43,301 nt of DNA from Streptomyces scabichelini (GTDB lineage Bacteria; Actinomycetota; Actinomycetes; Streptomycetales; Streptomycetaceae), in assembly GCF_011045015.1 (NCBI RefSeq), contig NZ_JAAKZY010000078.1, positions 1 through 43,301 on the forward strand, read 5' to 3'. Positions within the stretch are counted from its first letter, which is position 1. Each line of letters opens with the position of its first letter. A program made the translations under genes and the position numbers. The notes under the pieces are model-generated. The model saw nothing but the letters and a program-made list of their open reading frames with translations. It did not search any database and was not told where the DNA came from. This document shows positions 32,890 through 41,649 of this stretch, piece by piece.

Positions 32890-33911
32890 GAGTCGCCGTA
32901 CTGTCCTTCGCCCATGTGCACGCCGCGACCTACATCAGGCTGCTGCGCGACCGCGACGGCATCGAACTGATCACCTCGGACCCCGACGCCCCGCCGGACG
33001 ACCCCACCCGCGGGCGGGAGTTCGCCGAAAGCCTGGGTGCCGCCTACGTCGACACCTGGGAGGAGATATTCGCCCTCCGCCCCGACGCCGTGGTCGTCAC
33101 CAGCGAGAACGCCCGGCACCGGCATCTGGTCGAGCGGGCCGCCGCAAGCGGGGCGCACGTGCTGTGCGAGAAGCCCCTGGCGACAACGGAGGCGGACGCA
33201 CGGGCCATGATCGACGCCTGTGAACGCGCCGGGGTCGGGCTGATGACCGCCTATCCCGTACGGTTCAGCCCCGCGTTCACCGCCCTGCGCCGCGCGCTGG
33301 CCGACGGCTCGCTCGGTGGGCTGATCAGCGTCCACGGAGCCAACAACGGCTCGAACCCGGCCCGTTCGCGCCCCTGGTTCGCCGACCCGGAACTGGCGGG
33401 CGGCGGAGCGCTGGCCGACCACACCGTCCACATCGCCGACCTCGTGGACGCGCTGCTGGACGGCGAGCAGGCGGCGGAGGTGTACGCCCAGGCCAACAGC
33501 ATCCTGGACGACGGCGGTCCCGCCCCGGACGTCGAGACCGCGGGCCTGGTCACCATCCGCTACCCCGGCGGGGTGGTCGCCGGCGTGGACGCCAGCTGGA
33601 GCCATCCGCCGGACCACCCGACCTGGGGCGGTCTCGCCATGACCTGCGTCGGCGAAAAGGCGATCGTGGAGTTCGACGCCTTCCCTCCGCTGCTCGGCGG
33701 ATTCGACTCGGCCAGCGGTCGCGACCGCTGGGAGGCGGGCGGGGTGGATCTGGACGCCGCCATGCTGGAGGAGTTCCTCGACGCCGTACGCACCGGGCGG
33801 CGGCCGTCTCCCGACGGCGAGTCGGGCCTGCGCACCCTCCGGATCGTGCTGGCCGCCTACGAGTCGCTGCGCACCGGACAGCCGGTCGCACTGACGGATG
33901 CCCTGGCGTGA
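32886..33911 (+). CDS. Gfo/Idh/MocA family oxidoreductase (second, divergent Rossmann loop)
   Basis: 341-residue paralogue in the same operon. VLCEKPLATTEADA, MTAYPVRFSPAF and GGGALADHTVHIADLVDALL align with the family. The nucleotide-binding loop reads VAVLSFAHVHAATYIRL, lacking the usual glycine-rich GxGxxG/A. Cofactor binding may therefore differ, or this subunit may work with its partner. The start is GTG at 32886 overlapping the upstream stop (GTGA). It ends the operon, 40 bases before the convergent acyl-CoA ligase gene. Confidence 0.9.
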   Translation: MRVAVLSFAHVHAATYIRLLRDRDGIELITSDPDAPPDDPTRGREFAESLGAAYVDTWEEIFALRPDAVVVTSENARHRHLVERAAASGAHVLCEKPLATTEADARAMIDACERAGVGLMTAYPVRFSPAFTALRRALADGSLGGLISVHGANNGSNPARSRPWFADPELAGGGALADHTVHIADLVDALLDGEQAAEVYAQANSILDDGGPAPDVETAGLVTIRYPGGVVAGVDASWSHPPDHPTWGGLAMTCVGEKAIVEFDAFPPLLGGFDSASGRDRWEAGGVDLDAAMLEEFLDAVRTGRRPSPDGESGLRTLRIVLAAYESLRTGQPVALTDALA

Positions 33912-33951
33912 CCGGCGGCTGAACGCCCGGCAGGTGGCCGCGGTACCAGGG

Positions 33952-35490
33952 TCAGGCTCGGGCGGGGCGTCCCGTGGTGCGGGCCCGGTCCCAGGTGCCG
34001 GCGGTGACACCGCGTTCCCGCAGGGCCGCCTTGCGGACCTTGCCGGTCTCAGTGAGCGGCAGAGACGGGACCGTCTCGATGTACCGGGGCACGGCGAACG
34101 CGGGCAGCTCCCGCGCGCAGTGCCGGGTCAGGTCCTCCGGGTCCAGCACGCTGCCGGGCCGTACGACGATCGCGACCATGACCTCGTCCTCGGCCAGCTC
34201 CGAGGCCACGGGGAAGGCCGCGGCTTCGGCGACGGCCGGATGGGAGCGGACGGCCGACTCCACCTCGTACGAGGAGATGTTCTCGCCGCGCCGCCGGATG
34301 ACGTCCTTGATGCGGTCGACGAAGCGGAACCAGCCGTCCGGCTCACGGATCACGCGGTCGCCGGTCCTGCGCCAGGAGTGGGGCGGTGGTGCCGACTCGC
34401 CCAAGTAGCCGGTGCAGAAGGCGAACGGCCGGTGACTGCGGACGACCAGTTCGCCGGGCGTGCCGTCCGGGACGGGAACGAGGGCCTCGTCGACCACGCG
34501 TGCGGAGAAGCCGTCGCGCACGGTGCCGATGAGGCCGGGCCGCTGCCGTGCCGGGGTGGAACCGATGACGAGGTTCGTCTCCGTGGAGCCGAAGCCGTCG
34601 ACGAGCGTGACGCCGAAGCGCTCGCGGAAGGGCGCCCAGGCGGGGCCCGGAGTGGCGGGGGAGAGGCCCCGCCAGGCCCGGTGTCCGCGGTCCTGCTCAC
34701 CGGGCGGCTGGGCCAGCAGCATGGGCACCATCGCCCCGAGCAGATGGATGACCGTGGCGTCGGTCTCCGCCACCCTCGCCCAGTACTTCGAGGCGGAGAA
34801 ACGCTCGTCGAGCGCGTAGGCGGCACCGGCCACCATGGCCTGCGCCAGCGCGTTGAGGGCGTTGGTGTGGAAGAGCGGAAGGCAGGTGTAGAGCACGTCG
34901 TCCGAGGTGAGCCGCAGGGAGTCCGCGACGTTGCGGCCCCACCAGGCGAACTGCGCCTGTGGGCAGCGCACGCCTCGTGGTGTCCCCGTGGTGCCCGAGG
35001 TGAAGAGGATCGAGGCGGTGTCGTACGGCCGTACCGCGGCCGGTGGCAGAGACTCGGCCTCTCCCGGCCGTGGGGCGTCGCCCTCGCCCACGATCCAGAG
35101 CGTGCCCCGGTAACCTGACTCGACCACCCGGTCCGCCGACTCCGTCTCCGTGAGCAGGAAGGACGGCGCCGCCTCCCGCAGGACGTGGCGCAGGCTCCGG
35201 CCGCGCAGGCCGGTGTTGAGCGGCACCAGCACCGCGCCGAGCCAGGCGCAGCCGAGGATCAGGTCGACGAACTCGATCCGGTTCGACAGCAGGGCCGCGA
35301 CCCGGTCGCCTGGTCGGCAGCCGCGTGCGGCGAGCGCTCCCGCCGTCGTCGCCGCGGCCTGACGGGTCTGCCGGTACGTGCGCTCCGTCCGGCCCACGCG
35401 CAGGAAGACCCGGTCGCCGTACTCCTCCGCCGAGGCGTCCAGCAACTGCGGGATCGTCATGGCGTTCTGCGGGATGGCCATGGCGTTCAC
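33952..35490 (-). CDS. AMP-dependent acyl-CoA synthetase/ligase
   Basis: 512-residue adenylate-forming enzyme that would activate a carboxylic acid to its CoA thioester using ATP. The AMP-binding P-loop is ILFTSGTTGTPRGV. GFGSTETN follows, then RTGDRV in place of the more usual YRTGD form. FVDRIKDVIRRRGENISSYEVE is the hinge region, and the catalytic Lys lies in ETGKVRKAAL. The size is normal. The GTG at 35490 overlaps the stop of the CoA-transferase (GTGA), giving tight coupling. It is the last gene of a three-gene minus-strand unit and convergent with the oxidoreductase pair. Confidence 0.93.
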   Translation of the reverse strand: MNAMAIPQNAMTIPQLLDASAEEYGDRVFLRVGRTERTYRQTRQAAATTAGALAARGCRPGDRVAALLSNRIEFVDLILGCAWLGAVLVPLNTGLRGRSLRHVLREAAPSFLLTETESADRVVESGYRGTLWIVGEGDAPRPGEAESLPPAAVRPYDTASILFTSGTTGTPRGVRCPQAQFAWWGRNVADSLRLTSDDVLYTCLPLFHTNALNALAQAMVAGAAYALDERFSASKYWARVAETDATVIHLLGAMVPMLLAQPPGEQDRGHRAWRGLSPATPGPAWAPFRERFGVTLVDGFGSTETNLVIGSTPARQRPGLIGTVRDGFSARVVDEALVPVPDGTPGELVVRSHRPFAFCTGYLGESAPPPHSWRRTGDRVIREPDGWFRFVDRIKDVIRRRGENISSYEVESAVRSHPAVAEAAAFPVASELAEDEVMVAIVVRPGSVLDPEDLTRHCARELPAFAVPRYIETVPSLPLTETGKVRKAALRERGVTAGTWDRARTTGRPARA

Positions 35491-37829
35491 TGGAGCACTC
35501 CGGCCTCCCGCAGTCGACCGAGCCGCTCGGCCGGGATGCCGGCCCACTCGCTCAGCACCTCGTCGGTGTCGGCACCGAGCAGGGGCGCGGGCCTGCGTAT
35601 GCCGCCCGGTGTGCCGGTGAGGCGGACGGGCACGCCCTCGTGGAGGAAGGCGCCCGCGGCCGGGTGCTCACGACGGACGTAGAAGCCACGTGCCCTCAAC
35701 TGCGGGTCGTGCTCGACGAGTTCGCGGCCGTCCTGCACGGCACCGGCCGGAATCCCACGCTCCTGCAGCAGCTCGGCGGCGGCGTCGGCGGGCAGACTGC
35801 GCGCCCAGTCGCCGAGTACGCCGTCGACCAGCGTGCTCTCCCGCCTGCGGCCGTCGGCGGTCAACAGCCGTGCGTCCTCGGCCAGTTCGGGTTGCCCGAT
35901 GGCGTGACACAGGGCCGTCCACTCCTCGTCCGAGCGGACGCTGACGGCGAGCCAGCGGTCGGCGCCCAGGCAGCGGTACACACCCTGAGGGCTCCACCGA
36001 GGGTGGGCGTTGCCCATGGGCGACCGAGCCGATGTGAGGAGGCTCGTCCCCATGTGGGCGGCGATCGCCTCGAGTTGGGACAGGTCGACGTGCTGTCCGC
36101 GGCCCGTCTCCGCACGGTGTTCCAGCGCGGCGACCGTGGCCAGCGCGGCCTGGAGTCCCGCGACGATGTCGCCGTGGCCGTAGATCACGCCCACCACGTC
36201 GTCCGGGCCCCAGCCGGTGAGCCCGGTCAGCCCGCCACTGGCCGAGACGGTGTCCGCGTACGACACCCAGCCGGAGCGCGGGCCGGTGTGGCCCATGCCC
36301 GACATGCTCACGTAGACCAGACCCGGGTTGATCTCGCGCAGCGCCTCGTAGCCGAGGCCGAGCCCGGTCATGACCGTGGCGCTGAAGTTCTCCACGAGCA
36401 CATCGCAGGAGGCGATCAGTTCCCGCAGCACCGCGACACCCTCCTCGGTCCGCGTGTCGAGCGCGATGCTGCGCTTGTTCCGGTTGACCTCGTTGAAGTA
36501 GCCGTTGGTGTTCGGGTCCGTGTGGTCGCCCCGCGAGAGGTGCATGAAGGGCGCGAAGCGGGTCGGGTCGGGGCGGCGGACGGACTCGACCTTGATGACG
36601 TCGGCGCCGTGGTCGGCGAGGACCTTTGTGCAGTACGGGCCCGCGAGCACCCAGGTCAGGTCCAGGACGCGTACGCCGTCCAGGGCGGGCAGGCCGGGGG
36701 AGTCGCCGTCGACCGGGCGCGTCGCACGAGGTTCGTCGAGCAGCGCCTGGTCGGCACCGGGCCCGGGCACGGTGAGCGCCGTGACGCGGCGGCCCTCCGG
36801 GAACGCGAAGGGGAAGCCGAGGTCGGTCCGGTCTCCCTGCTCCGTTCGGACCTGTGTGAAGAAGCCGCGCGCGGTGAGCTGCGGGTTGTCCGGCAGCTCG
36901 TGGGGCAGATCGACGGCGGCCCACGGCAGTTTCCTGGCCTGGGCCCGCTCCGCGAACTCCGCCTTCGGCCAAGCGCCCACGAAATCCTGCACGACCTTGA
37001 ACACATGCTCCTGATGCTTCTTGCGCTCAACGGGGTCCTGCCATCTGGGCTCCGCGAGATCGGCCTCCGCGCCTTCCTCGCGCAACCAGGCGAGCAGCGC
37101 GTCCCACATACGGGGGCTGCCGCCGAGCCCGCCGCCCAGATGGCCGTCCTTGGCCCTGAACAGGCCGTGCGGGACCAGCGGATGCACCCGTCCCGGGCGC
37201 GGCGGGACGCGGTCCTCGTGCAGATAGGCGAGGGCTCCCGCCTCCAGCGCGGCGGCCACACACGCCTGCGCTGACACGTCGATGAGCTGCCCCGGGCCGT
37301 GGCGCCGGCCCGGGCCGTTGCGCCGGGCGCGCAGGCCGAGCAGGACGGCGATCGCCGCGTTGACGCCCGCGAGTTGCTCCGCCTGGTTCTCCGGCAGCCG
37401 CAGGGGCGGGCCGTCCGGATCGCCGACCTGCGCCAGCATGCCGCCGAGCGCGGCCACCACCAGATCCGTGCCCTGCCAGTAGCTGCGCGGGCCGACGAGA
37501 CCGAACGGGGTGACTCGTACATGTACGAGGTGGTCGAGACCGGCGGCGACCGGCTCGGCGCCCTCGGTGCTCCCGTCGAGCAGCGCGTCCGCGCCCTCAA
37601 GGAGCCGGCGCAGCTCAGCGGCACCTTCGGGCGTGCCCGTATCGAGGGTGACCGAGCGTTTCCCGGCGTGCCAGTGGGCGAAGGCGTCGCCGTCCAGCTC
37701 GTGCCGGGTCGCATCGCCTCCCGGCGGTTCGACGAGCACCACCTCATGACCGAGGCCCACCAGGAGCCTGCCCGCGAAACGGGCGAAGGGACTGGACAGT
37801 TCGACGACGCGCACCACGGATTCACTCAC
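35487..37829 (-). CDS. Double-domain CaiB/BaiF (family III) CoA-transferase
   Basis: 780 residues, about twice the normal size of a family III CoA-transferase. Domain 1 (about 1-380) opens VVELSSPFARFAGRLLVGLG and has candidate catalytic Asp122 in GTDLVVAALGGML. Domain 2 (about 384-780) opens GVRVLDLTWVLAGPYCTKVLADHGADVIKVE and has candidate Asp526 in SYADTVSASGGLTG plus GRGQHVDLSQLEA. Both halves keep the expected aspartate, so this is a covalent tandem of what is usually an interlocked homodimer. It would move CoA between acids. It starts 16 bases after the hydrolase gene and overlaps the ligase gene. Confidence 0.92.
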   Translation of the reverse strand: MSESVVRVVELSSPFARFAGRLLVGLGHEVVLVEPPGGDATRHELDGDAFAHWHAGKRSVTLDTGTPEGAAELRRLLEGADALLDGSTEGAEPVAAGLDHLVHVRVTPFGLVGPRSYWQGTDLVVAALGGMLAQVGDPDGPPLRLPENQAEQLAGVNAAIAVLLGLRARRNGPGRRHGPGQLIDVSAQACVAAALEAGALAYLHEDRVPPRPGRVHPLVPHGLFRAKDGHLGGGLGGSPRMWDALLAWLREEGAEADLAEPRWQDPVERKKHQEHVFKVVQDFVGAWPKAEFAERAQARKLPWAAVDLPHELPDNPQLTARGFFTQVRTEQGDRTDLGFPFAFPEGRRVTALTVPGPGADQALLDEPRATRPVDGDSPGLPALDGVRVLDLTWVLAGPYCTKVLADHGADVIKVESVRRPDPTRFAPFMHLSRGDHTDPNTNGYFNEVNRNKRSIALDTRTEEGVAVLRELIASCDVLVENFSATVMTGLGLGYEALREINPGLVYVSMSGMGHTGPRSGWVSYADTVSASGGLTGLTGWGPDDVVGVIYGHGDIVAGLQAALATVAALEHRAETGRGQHVDLSQLEAIAAHMGTSLLTSARSPMGNAHPRWSPQGVYRCLGADRWLAVSVRSDEEWTALCHAIGQPELAEDARLLTADGRRRESTLVDGVLGDWARSLPADAAAELLQERGIPAGAVQDGRELVEHDPQLRARGFYVRREHPAAGAFLHEGVPVRLTGTPGGIRRPAPLLGADTDEVLSEWAGIPAERLGRLREAGVLQ

Positions 37830-37845
37830 TGTCGCTCCTCGGCAG

Positions 37846-38721
37846 TCAGTCGTGCTGTTGGTTCAGGAAACCGGTGACGACGGTGTAGTAGTCGTGCGGT
37901 CGCTCCTCCTGGAGGTGATGGGACGTACGGCTCATCACATGGAGGTTGCCCCGGGGAACCATCCGGGCAAGCATCAGCGGGTAGTCCGGGGTCAGGAACG
38001 CGTCGTACATGCCCCACATGAACAGCGACGGCGCCTCGATCCGGCCCAGTTCCCCGGTGAGGTCCTGCCAGTCGCCGCGCGGGTTGTCCGAGGCGGCGGC
38101 GAGCGCCATCTCCTCGGGGTCCAGGCTCTGTTCGTGACGCAGCTTCACCGTGCCCTCGGGGATGGCGTCCGCGTCGTACCACTCCAGGCGGGCCATCAGC
38201 TCGCGCATCTTGTCCGGCGAGGGGCCGTCGCCGCCGTAGTACACATCCCGGGCGTTGCGACCGCGACGCGCGCCCTCGGGGAGGGGCGCGAGCGGCCCGT
38301 AGAAGACCGGCATGCTGCCGGTGATGACGAGGGACCGGACCCGTTCGGGGTACTTGGCGGCCAGGTTGAGGGCGATGGTCCCGCCCCACGAGTTGCAGAC
38401 GAAGTCGGCGCGTGCCACGCCCAGCGAGTCGAGCAGCGCCACGGTCTTGGCGGCGTGGTAGTCCCACATGGGGCCCTTGATGACCGGCTTGGCGGACTTC
38501 CCGTACTGCAGGATGTCGACGAGGAAGCACCGGCGGTCAGCGGCGAACAGCGGTGCCACCTGCCCGAAGTCCGACCAGCCCGTGCACCCCGGGCCGCCGC
38601 CGTGCAGGAAGACGGTAGGGCTTCCCTCGCCCATCTCGATGTAGTGGTACGCGACGCCGTCCGCCTCCGCGTAGGCGCCCTGCGGAGGCGGCTGAATGTC
38701 CATGAGGTCCATGTCCCGCAT
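37846..38721 (-). CDS. Alpha/beta hydrolase, meta-cleavage-product hydrolase type
   Basis: 291-residue alpha/beta hydrolase resembling C-C hydrolases such as BphD/MhpC/HsaD. It has the oxyanion loop FLHGGGPGCTGWSDFG, nucleophile Ser111 in FVCNSWGGTIAL, a candidate acid in WGMYDAFLTPDY and the His in SRTSHHLQEERP. These enzymes split vinylogous diketones made by ring-cleavage pathways, but no ring-cleavage dioxygenase is present here, so an ester or thioester is also possible. The start is ATG at 38721; 38712 and 38703 are alternatives. It is first in the operon with the CoA-transferase and ligase and divergent from the hydratase pair. Confidence 0.9.
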   Translation of the reverse strand: MRDMDLMDIQPPPQGAYAEADGVAYHYIEMGEGSPTVFLHGGGPGCTGWSDFGQVAPLFAADRRCFLVDILQYGKSAKPVIKGPMWDYHAAKTVALLDSLGVARADFVCNSWGGTIALNLAAKYPERVRSLVITGSMPVFYGPLAPLPEGARRGRNARDVYYGGDGPSPDKMRELMARLEWYDADAIPEGTVKLRHEQSLDPEEMALAAASDNPRGDWQDLTGELGRIEAPSLFMWGMYDAFLTPDYPLMLARMVPRGNLHVMSRTSHHLQEERPHDYYTVVTGFLNQQHD

Positions 38722-38850
38722 GGTGTCCCCGCGAGTCGGGCCCGCCCAAGCGGAGCGGTCCGCTGAGCGGGCCGGTTCCGTGGTGACGCGGAAGGCGTCG
38801 CGGCTAGCGTCCGGTCGTCCGAGTGTGGCTCTCGAATGTGGAGGCGGTGC

Positions 38851-39330
38851 ATGGCGAACGGTCTTGACCTGGCCGAGGAGCGGGCACGGGCGTTGGTCGG
38901 GCGGTTCGAGCGGCGGCAGCTGGGTGTCGTACGGGCCGAGGACGCCGCGGAGTTCGCCCGGGCGGCCGGCGAGACCGCGCCGCACCTGACGGATCCGGAC
39001 AGCTCCCGGTTCACCGTCCACCCCATGTACGTCGTCAGCCTGCTGCGCGGCGCGCCCGGAGCCGGCCCCGACGAGGTCCGGCCGGACGGCATGTACCGCG
39101 ACGAGGTCCCCGGCACCGACGGGCTCGACGTCCGGCTCATGGCAGGTGGTCAGCAGGTGCGCTGGACGGACGAGGTGCGGGCGGGGGACGCGATCGAACT
39201 GCTCAGGGTTCTCACGGCAGTTGAGCGCAAAGGGGCGGGGGACGGGTTCCTGCTGCTCACGGTCGAGAAGACGTACAGCACGACGCGCGGAACGCTCGTC
39301 GAGGTCACGGAGAGGTTCATCGCCAGGTGA
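38851..39330 (+). CDS. MaoC/FAS1-like dehydratase (N-terminal half type)
   Basis: 159-residue hot-dog protein of the FAS1-like dehydratase group (HadA/HadC-like). ERRQLGVVRAEDAAEFARAAGE and FTVHPMYVVSLLRG match the non-catalytic or partner half of two-subunit (R)-hydratases. GGQQVRWTDEVRAGDAIELLR is the usual central strand. The ATG at 38851 has GGAGG seven bases upstream. The stop overlaps the start of the second subunit (GTGA), so they probably form a heterodimer. It is divergent from the alpha/beta hydrolase operon. Confidence 0.85.
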   Translation: MANGLDLAEERARALVGRFERRQLGVVRAEDAAEFARAAGETAPHLTDPDSSRFTVHPMYVVSLLRGAPGAGPDEVRPDGMYRDEVPGTDGLDVRLMAGGQQVRWTDEVRAGDAIELLRVLTAVERKGAGDGFLLLTVEKTYSTTRGTLVEVTERFIAR

Positions 39331-39752
39331 GGGGATACAGCGACGTCACCGTCGGGCAGCCGGTACCGCCCGTGGAGTTCACCCCCGACGCGGTCGGCCT
39401 GCTGCGTTTCGGCGCCGTCACCCGCAACACCCATCGCATCCACTACGACACCGCCTTCGCCCGGTCCGAAGGGCTGGCCGACCCGGTCGTCATGGCGCAG
39501 CTGCACGGCTGCCTGTTCCACCGGGCCGCGGCGGCGCTCGCCGGCGAAACCGGGCGGGTACGCGAGGTCGCGTGGCAGAACCGGGCGCCCGCCCACCCGG
39601 GAGACCGGCTCGTGGTCACCGGCACGGTACGAGAGATCGATCCCGCTCGCGGTGAGGTCACGCTGGACCTCGTGGAGCGGTGTGCGGCTCCGGACGGCGA
39701 AGACCTCGGCATCATCTGCTGCCGGGGCCATGCCGTGGTCGTACTCGCCTGA
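39327..39752 (+). CDS. MaoC-like (R)-enoyl-CoA hydratase (catalytic half type)
   Basis: 141-residue hot-dog enzyme. The hydratase motif THRIHYDTAFA near residues 34-44 supplies the catalytic Asp/His pair typical of MaoC. PVVMAQLHGCLFHRAAAAL and VAWQNRAPAHPGDRLVVTG are standard later elements. The GTG start at 39327 overlaps the partner stop. Together the pair would add or remove water on an enoyl-CoA, fitting the divergent ligase and CoA-transferase. The specific acyl chain is unknown. Confidence 0.88.
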   Translation: MRGYSDVTVGQPVPPVEFTPDAVGLLRFGAVTRNTHRIHYDTAFARSEGLADPVVMAQLHGCLFHRAAAALAGETGRVREVAWQNRAPAHPGDRLVVTGTVREIDPARGEVTLDLVERCAAPDGEDLGIICCRGHAVVVLA

Positions 39753-39956
39753 CACCGGCATCTCCAACTGGCGGAAGCCGCAACGACATCACGCGGTTGC
39801 TGCCCCTGCCCGACGTCAGGGCTCCTTTGCCACGGCGCCCAACTGGGGTACGGTCTTGGGCTCTGCTCCAGAACTCCATCGCCTCGAGCTGGAGGTCGCC
39901 GCCGAGTTCGGACTCCGTGAGTCCCATCAGATGGCCACCGGAATTCCCAGTCTGTG

Positions 39957-40592
39957 TCAGCGCCCGCTCGGAGATCCTTGCGGCCCGAGGGGGCGGGCGC
40001 CTCGAAGGAACTGCGAGACCGCGGTGTTGACGAGTCCATCGAGCCGCTCCGCGCCGATCATTCCGCTGTTGACCATGGTGGTGATGCCTTGCACGGTGGC
40101 GTAGAGGATGATTCCGACCTCTTCAGGATCGCCCTGTTCCAGTGCGCCGTGCGCTTGGCCCTCTTCGATCAGGTCGATCATCTGTCCGAACGCGGCCGCA
40201 GCGGCCCGGGTGACCAGGGTCGTTCCCGGATGGTGCTTGCTGGAGTTCATCAGCTCATACAGCGAGGCGTTCTCGACCGCGAAGTGGGCGTAGGCCGAAA
40301 CGGCGTCCCGCACGCGCGTGGGGAAGTCGCGCTCGCCATCGGTCTTGGTGAGCGCGGCGTGCAGAGCGGCGCCCAGGCGAACGAATCCGGCCTCCGCGAG
40401 GGCGTCGAGCAGTCCCCGGCGATCCCCGAAGTGCCGACGCGGCGCAGCGTGACTGACGCCGATCTCCCTGGCCAGATCCCGCAGTGAGAGTTGATCGGCC
40501 CCGTGCTCTTGCAGGCCGCGCTCAGCTGCGTCGAGGAGCGCGGTGCGGAGATTTCCATGGTGGTAGGTCCGCTGTTCGGCAGGTTCGGGCAT
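39957..40592 (-). CDS. TetR/AcrR family transcriptional regulator
   Basis: 211-residue TetR-type repressor. The N-terminal helix-turn-helix reads LLDAAERGLQEHGADQLSLRDLAREIGVSHAAPRRHFGDRRGL (residues about 20-65). The C-terminal domain is all-helical with SLYELMNSSKHHPGTTLVTRAA, resembling the WHG-type sensor of this family. ATG at 40592 (MPEPAEQRTYHHG) is preferred; 40604 is an alternative. Neither has a strong ribosome site. It is divergent from the short-chain dehydrogenase and very likely represses it through the operator between them. Confidence 0.9.
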   Translation of the reverse strand: MPEPAEQRTYHHGNLRTALLDAAERGLQEHGADQLSLRDLAREIGVSHAAPRRHFGDRRGLLDALAEAGFVRLGAALHAALTKTDGERDFPTRVRDAVSAYAHFAVENASLYELMNSSKHHPGTTLVTRAAAAAFGQMIDLIEEGQAHGALEQGDPEEVGIILYATVQGITTMVNSGMIGAERLDGLVNTAVSQFLRGARPLGPQGSPSGR

Positions 40593-40611
40593 GAAAACGA
40601 GCATACCGAGC

Positions 40612-40652
40612 CAATGTTTCCATTGACAACTATGTTTCCAGTGGATACATTG
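40612..40652 (+). promoter_or_regulatory. Promoter and operators between the TetR and SDR genes
   Basis: A consensus -35 TTGACA (40623-40628) is followed after 17 bases by TACATT (40646-40651), directed at the dehydrogenase. A near-perfect palindrome TGTTTCCA-g-TGGATACA (40633-40649) occupies the spacer and overlaps the -10. A second inverted repeat CAATG-tttc-CATTG (40612-40625) overlaps the -35. ATGTTTCCA is repeated directly at 40614 and 40632, 18 bases apart. This is a convincing TetR operator layout; binding itself is inferred. Confidence 0.7.
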
Positions 40653-40743
40653 AAAGTGTCCCTGCCGACTGTGGGAGATCTCCGAAAAGCCGCCGTCACC
40701 TTTCCCCTCGCAACCGGGCACACCTCCTGAAAGGCCCACAGTT

Positions 40744-41616
40744 GTGGCGCAGCCGCACAAGAATGAACTCATCATCGTCTCCGGCGCCTCAACGGGCATC
40801 GGAGCCGCGACAGCACACGAACTCACCTCGATGGGCTACCACGTCCTTGCCGGTGTACGCACCGACCGTGAGGCCGACGCCATCCGGGCCACAGGCGCCG
40901 AACCGGTCACCTTGGACATCACCGTCCCCAAGCACATCGAAGCTCTCGCGGAGCGCATCGCCAACGACCCCGAACAGCGCGCACTGCGTGCTCTGATCAA
41001 CAACGCCGGCATCGAGATCAACGCACCCATCGAGGTGCTGCCACTCGAGCAATGGCGTGAACAGTTCGAAGTCAATCTGTTCGGGCACATCGCCGTCATT
41101 CAGATGCTTCTGCCGTTTCTCCGACAGAGCCGAGGCAGGATCGTCAACATCAGCTCGGTAGGCGGGGTAGCCGCACTCCCGATCTTTGGTGCGTACGCGG
41201 GAACGAAGTTCGCACTCGAAGCAGCGAGCGACTCCCTGCGTCGCGAGGTCACAGCGCACGGCGTACAGGTGGTGGTGGTTCAACCAGGCGGCGTCAAGAC
41301 CGAGATGGCTGCCCACAGCGGAGCCGTCTCCCTCGAACTCGCCGACAAGATGAGCGCCGATCACCAGCGCCTTTACGGCGATCTCGTCAAATCAACAGTC
41401 GCCTCGAACACCGCCTTCCTCAGCCGCGCCCTACCCGCGGCGAAAGCCGGAGCCAAAATCGCCAAAGTGGCCACGACAGCCCGACCGCGAGCGCGATACA
41501 CGCTCGGCATGGACGCTGCATTCATCGTCCCCCTCGCCCGCATCCTTCCCACCCGCTTGATGGACAGAGTGCTCTCGGCGAGTCACCGGTCCCAGCGGAA
41601 TACGTCCGCGCGCTGA
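40744..41616 (+). CDS. Short-chain dehydrogenase/reductase (classical SDR)
   Basis: 290-residue classical SDR. The cofactor motif is SGASTGIG (residues 13-20), NNAG is at 86-89 and the catalytic set is Ser137/138 in NISSVGG, Tyr151 and Lys155 in YAGTK. VQPGGVKTEM follows. It should reduce or oxidise a carbonyl/alcohol with NAD(P)H. The GTG start at 40744 has AAAGG about ten bases upstream. The promoter overlaps a TetR-type operator, so expression is probably induced by a ligand of the divergent regulator. Substrate unknown. Confidence 0.93.
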   Translation: MAQPHKNELIIVSGASTGIGAATAHELTSMGYHVLAGVRTDREADAIRATGAEPVTLDITVPKHIEALAERIANDPEQRALRALINNAGIEINAPIEVLPLEQWREQFEVNLFGHIAVIQMLLPFLRQSRGRIVNISSVGGVAALPIFGAYAGTKFALEAASDSLRREVTAHGVQVVVVQPGGVKTEMAAHSGAVSLELADKMSADHQRLYGDLVKSTVASNTAFLSRALPAAKAGAKIAKVATTARPRARYTLGMDAAFIVPLARILPTRLMDRVLSASHRSQRNTSAR

Positions 41617-41649
41617 CCCCCATTGCGCGAGACAAGGACGACATCTGCC

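Noticed and set aside
35325..37274. 649-codon plus-strand open frame
   Set aside because: Antisense to the double CoA-transferase, which has clear motifs in both domains.
39753..39956. Possible small gene between the MaoC-like and TetR genes
   Set aside because: Short open frames on both strands lack ribosome sites and recognisable motifs.
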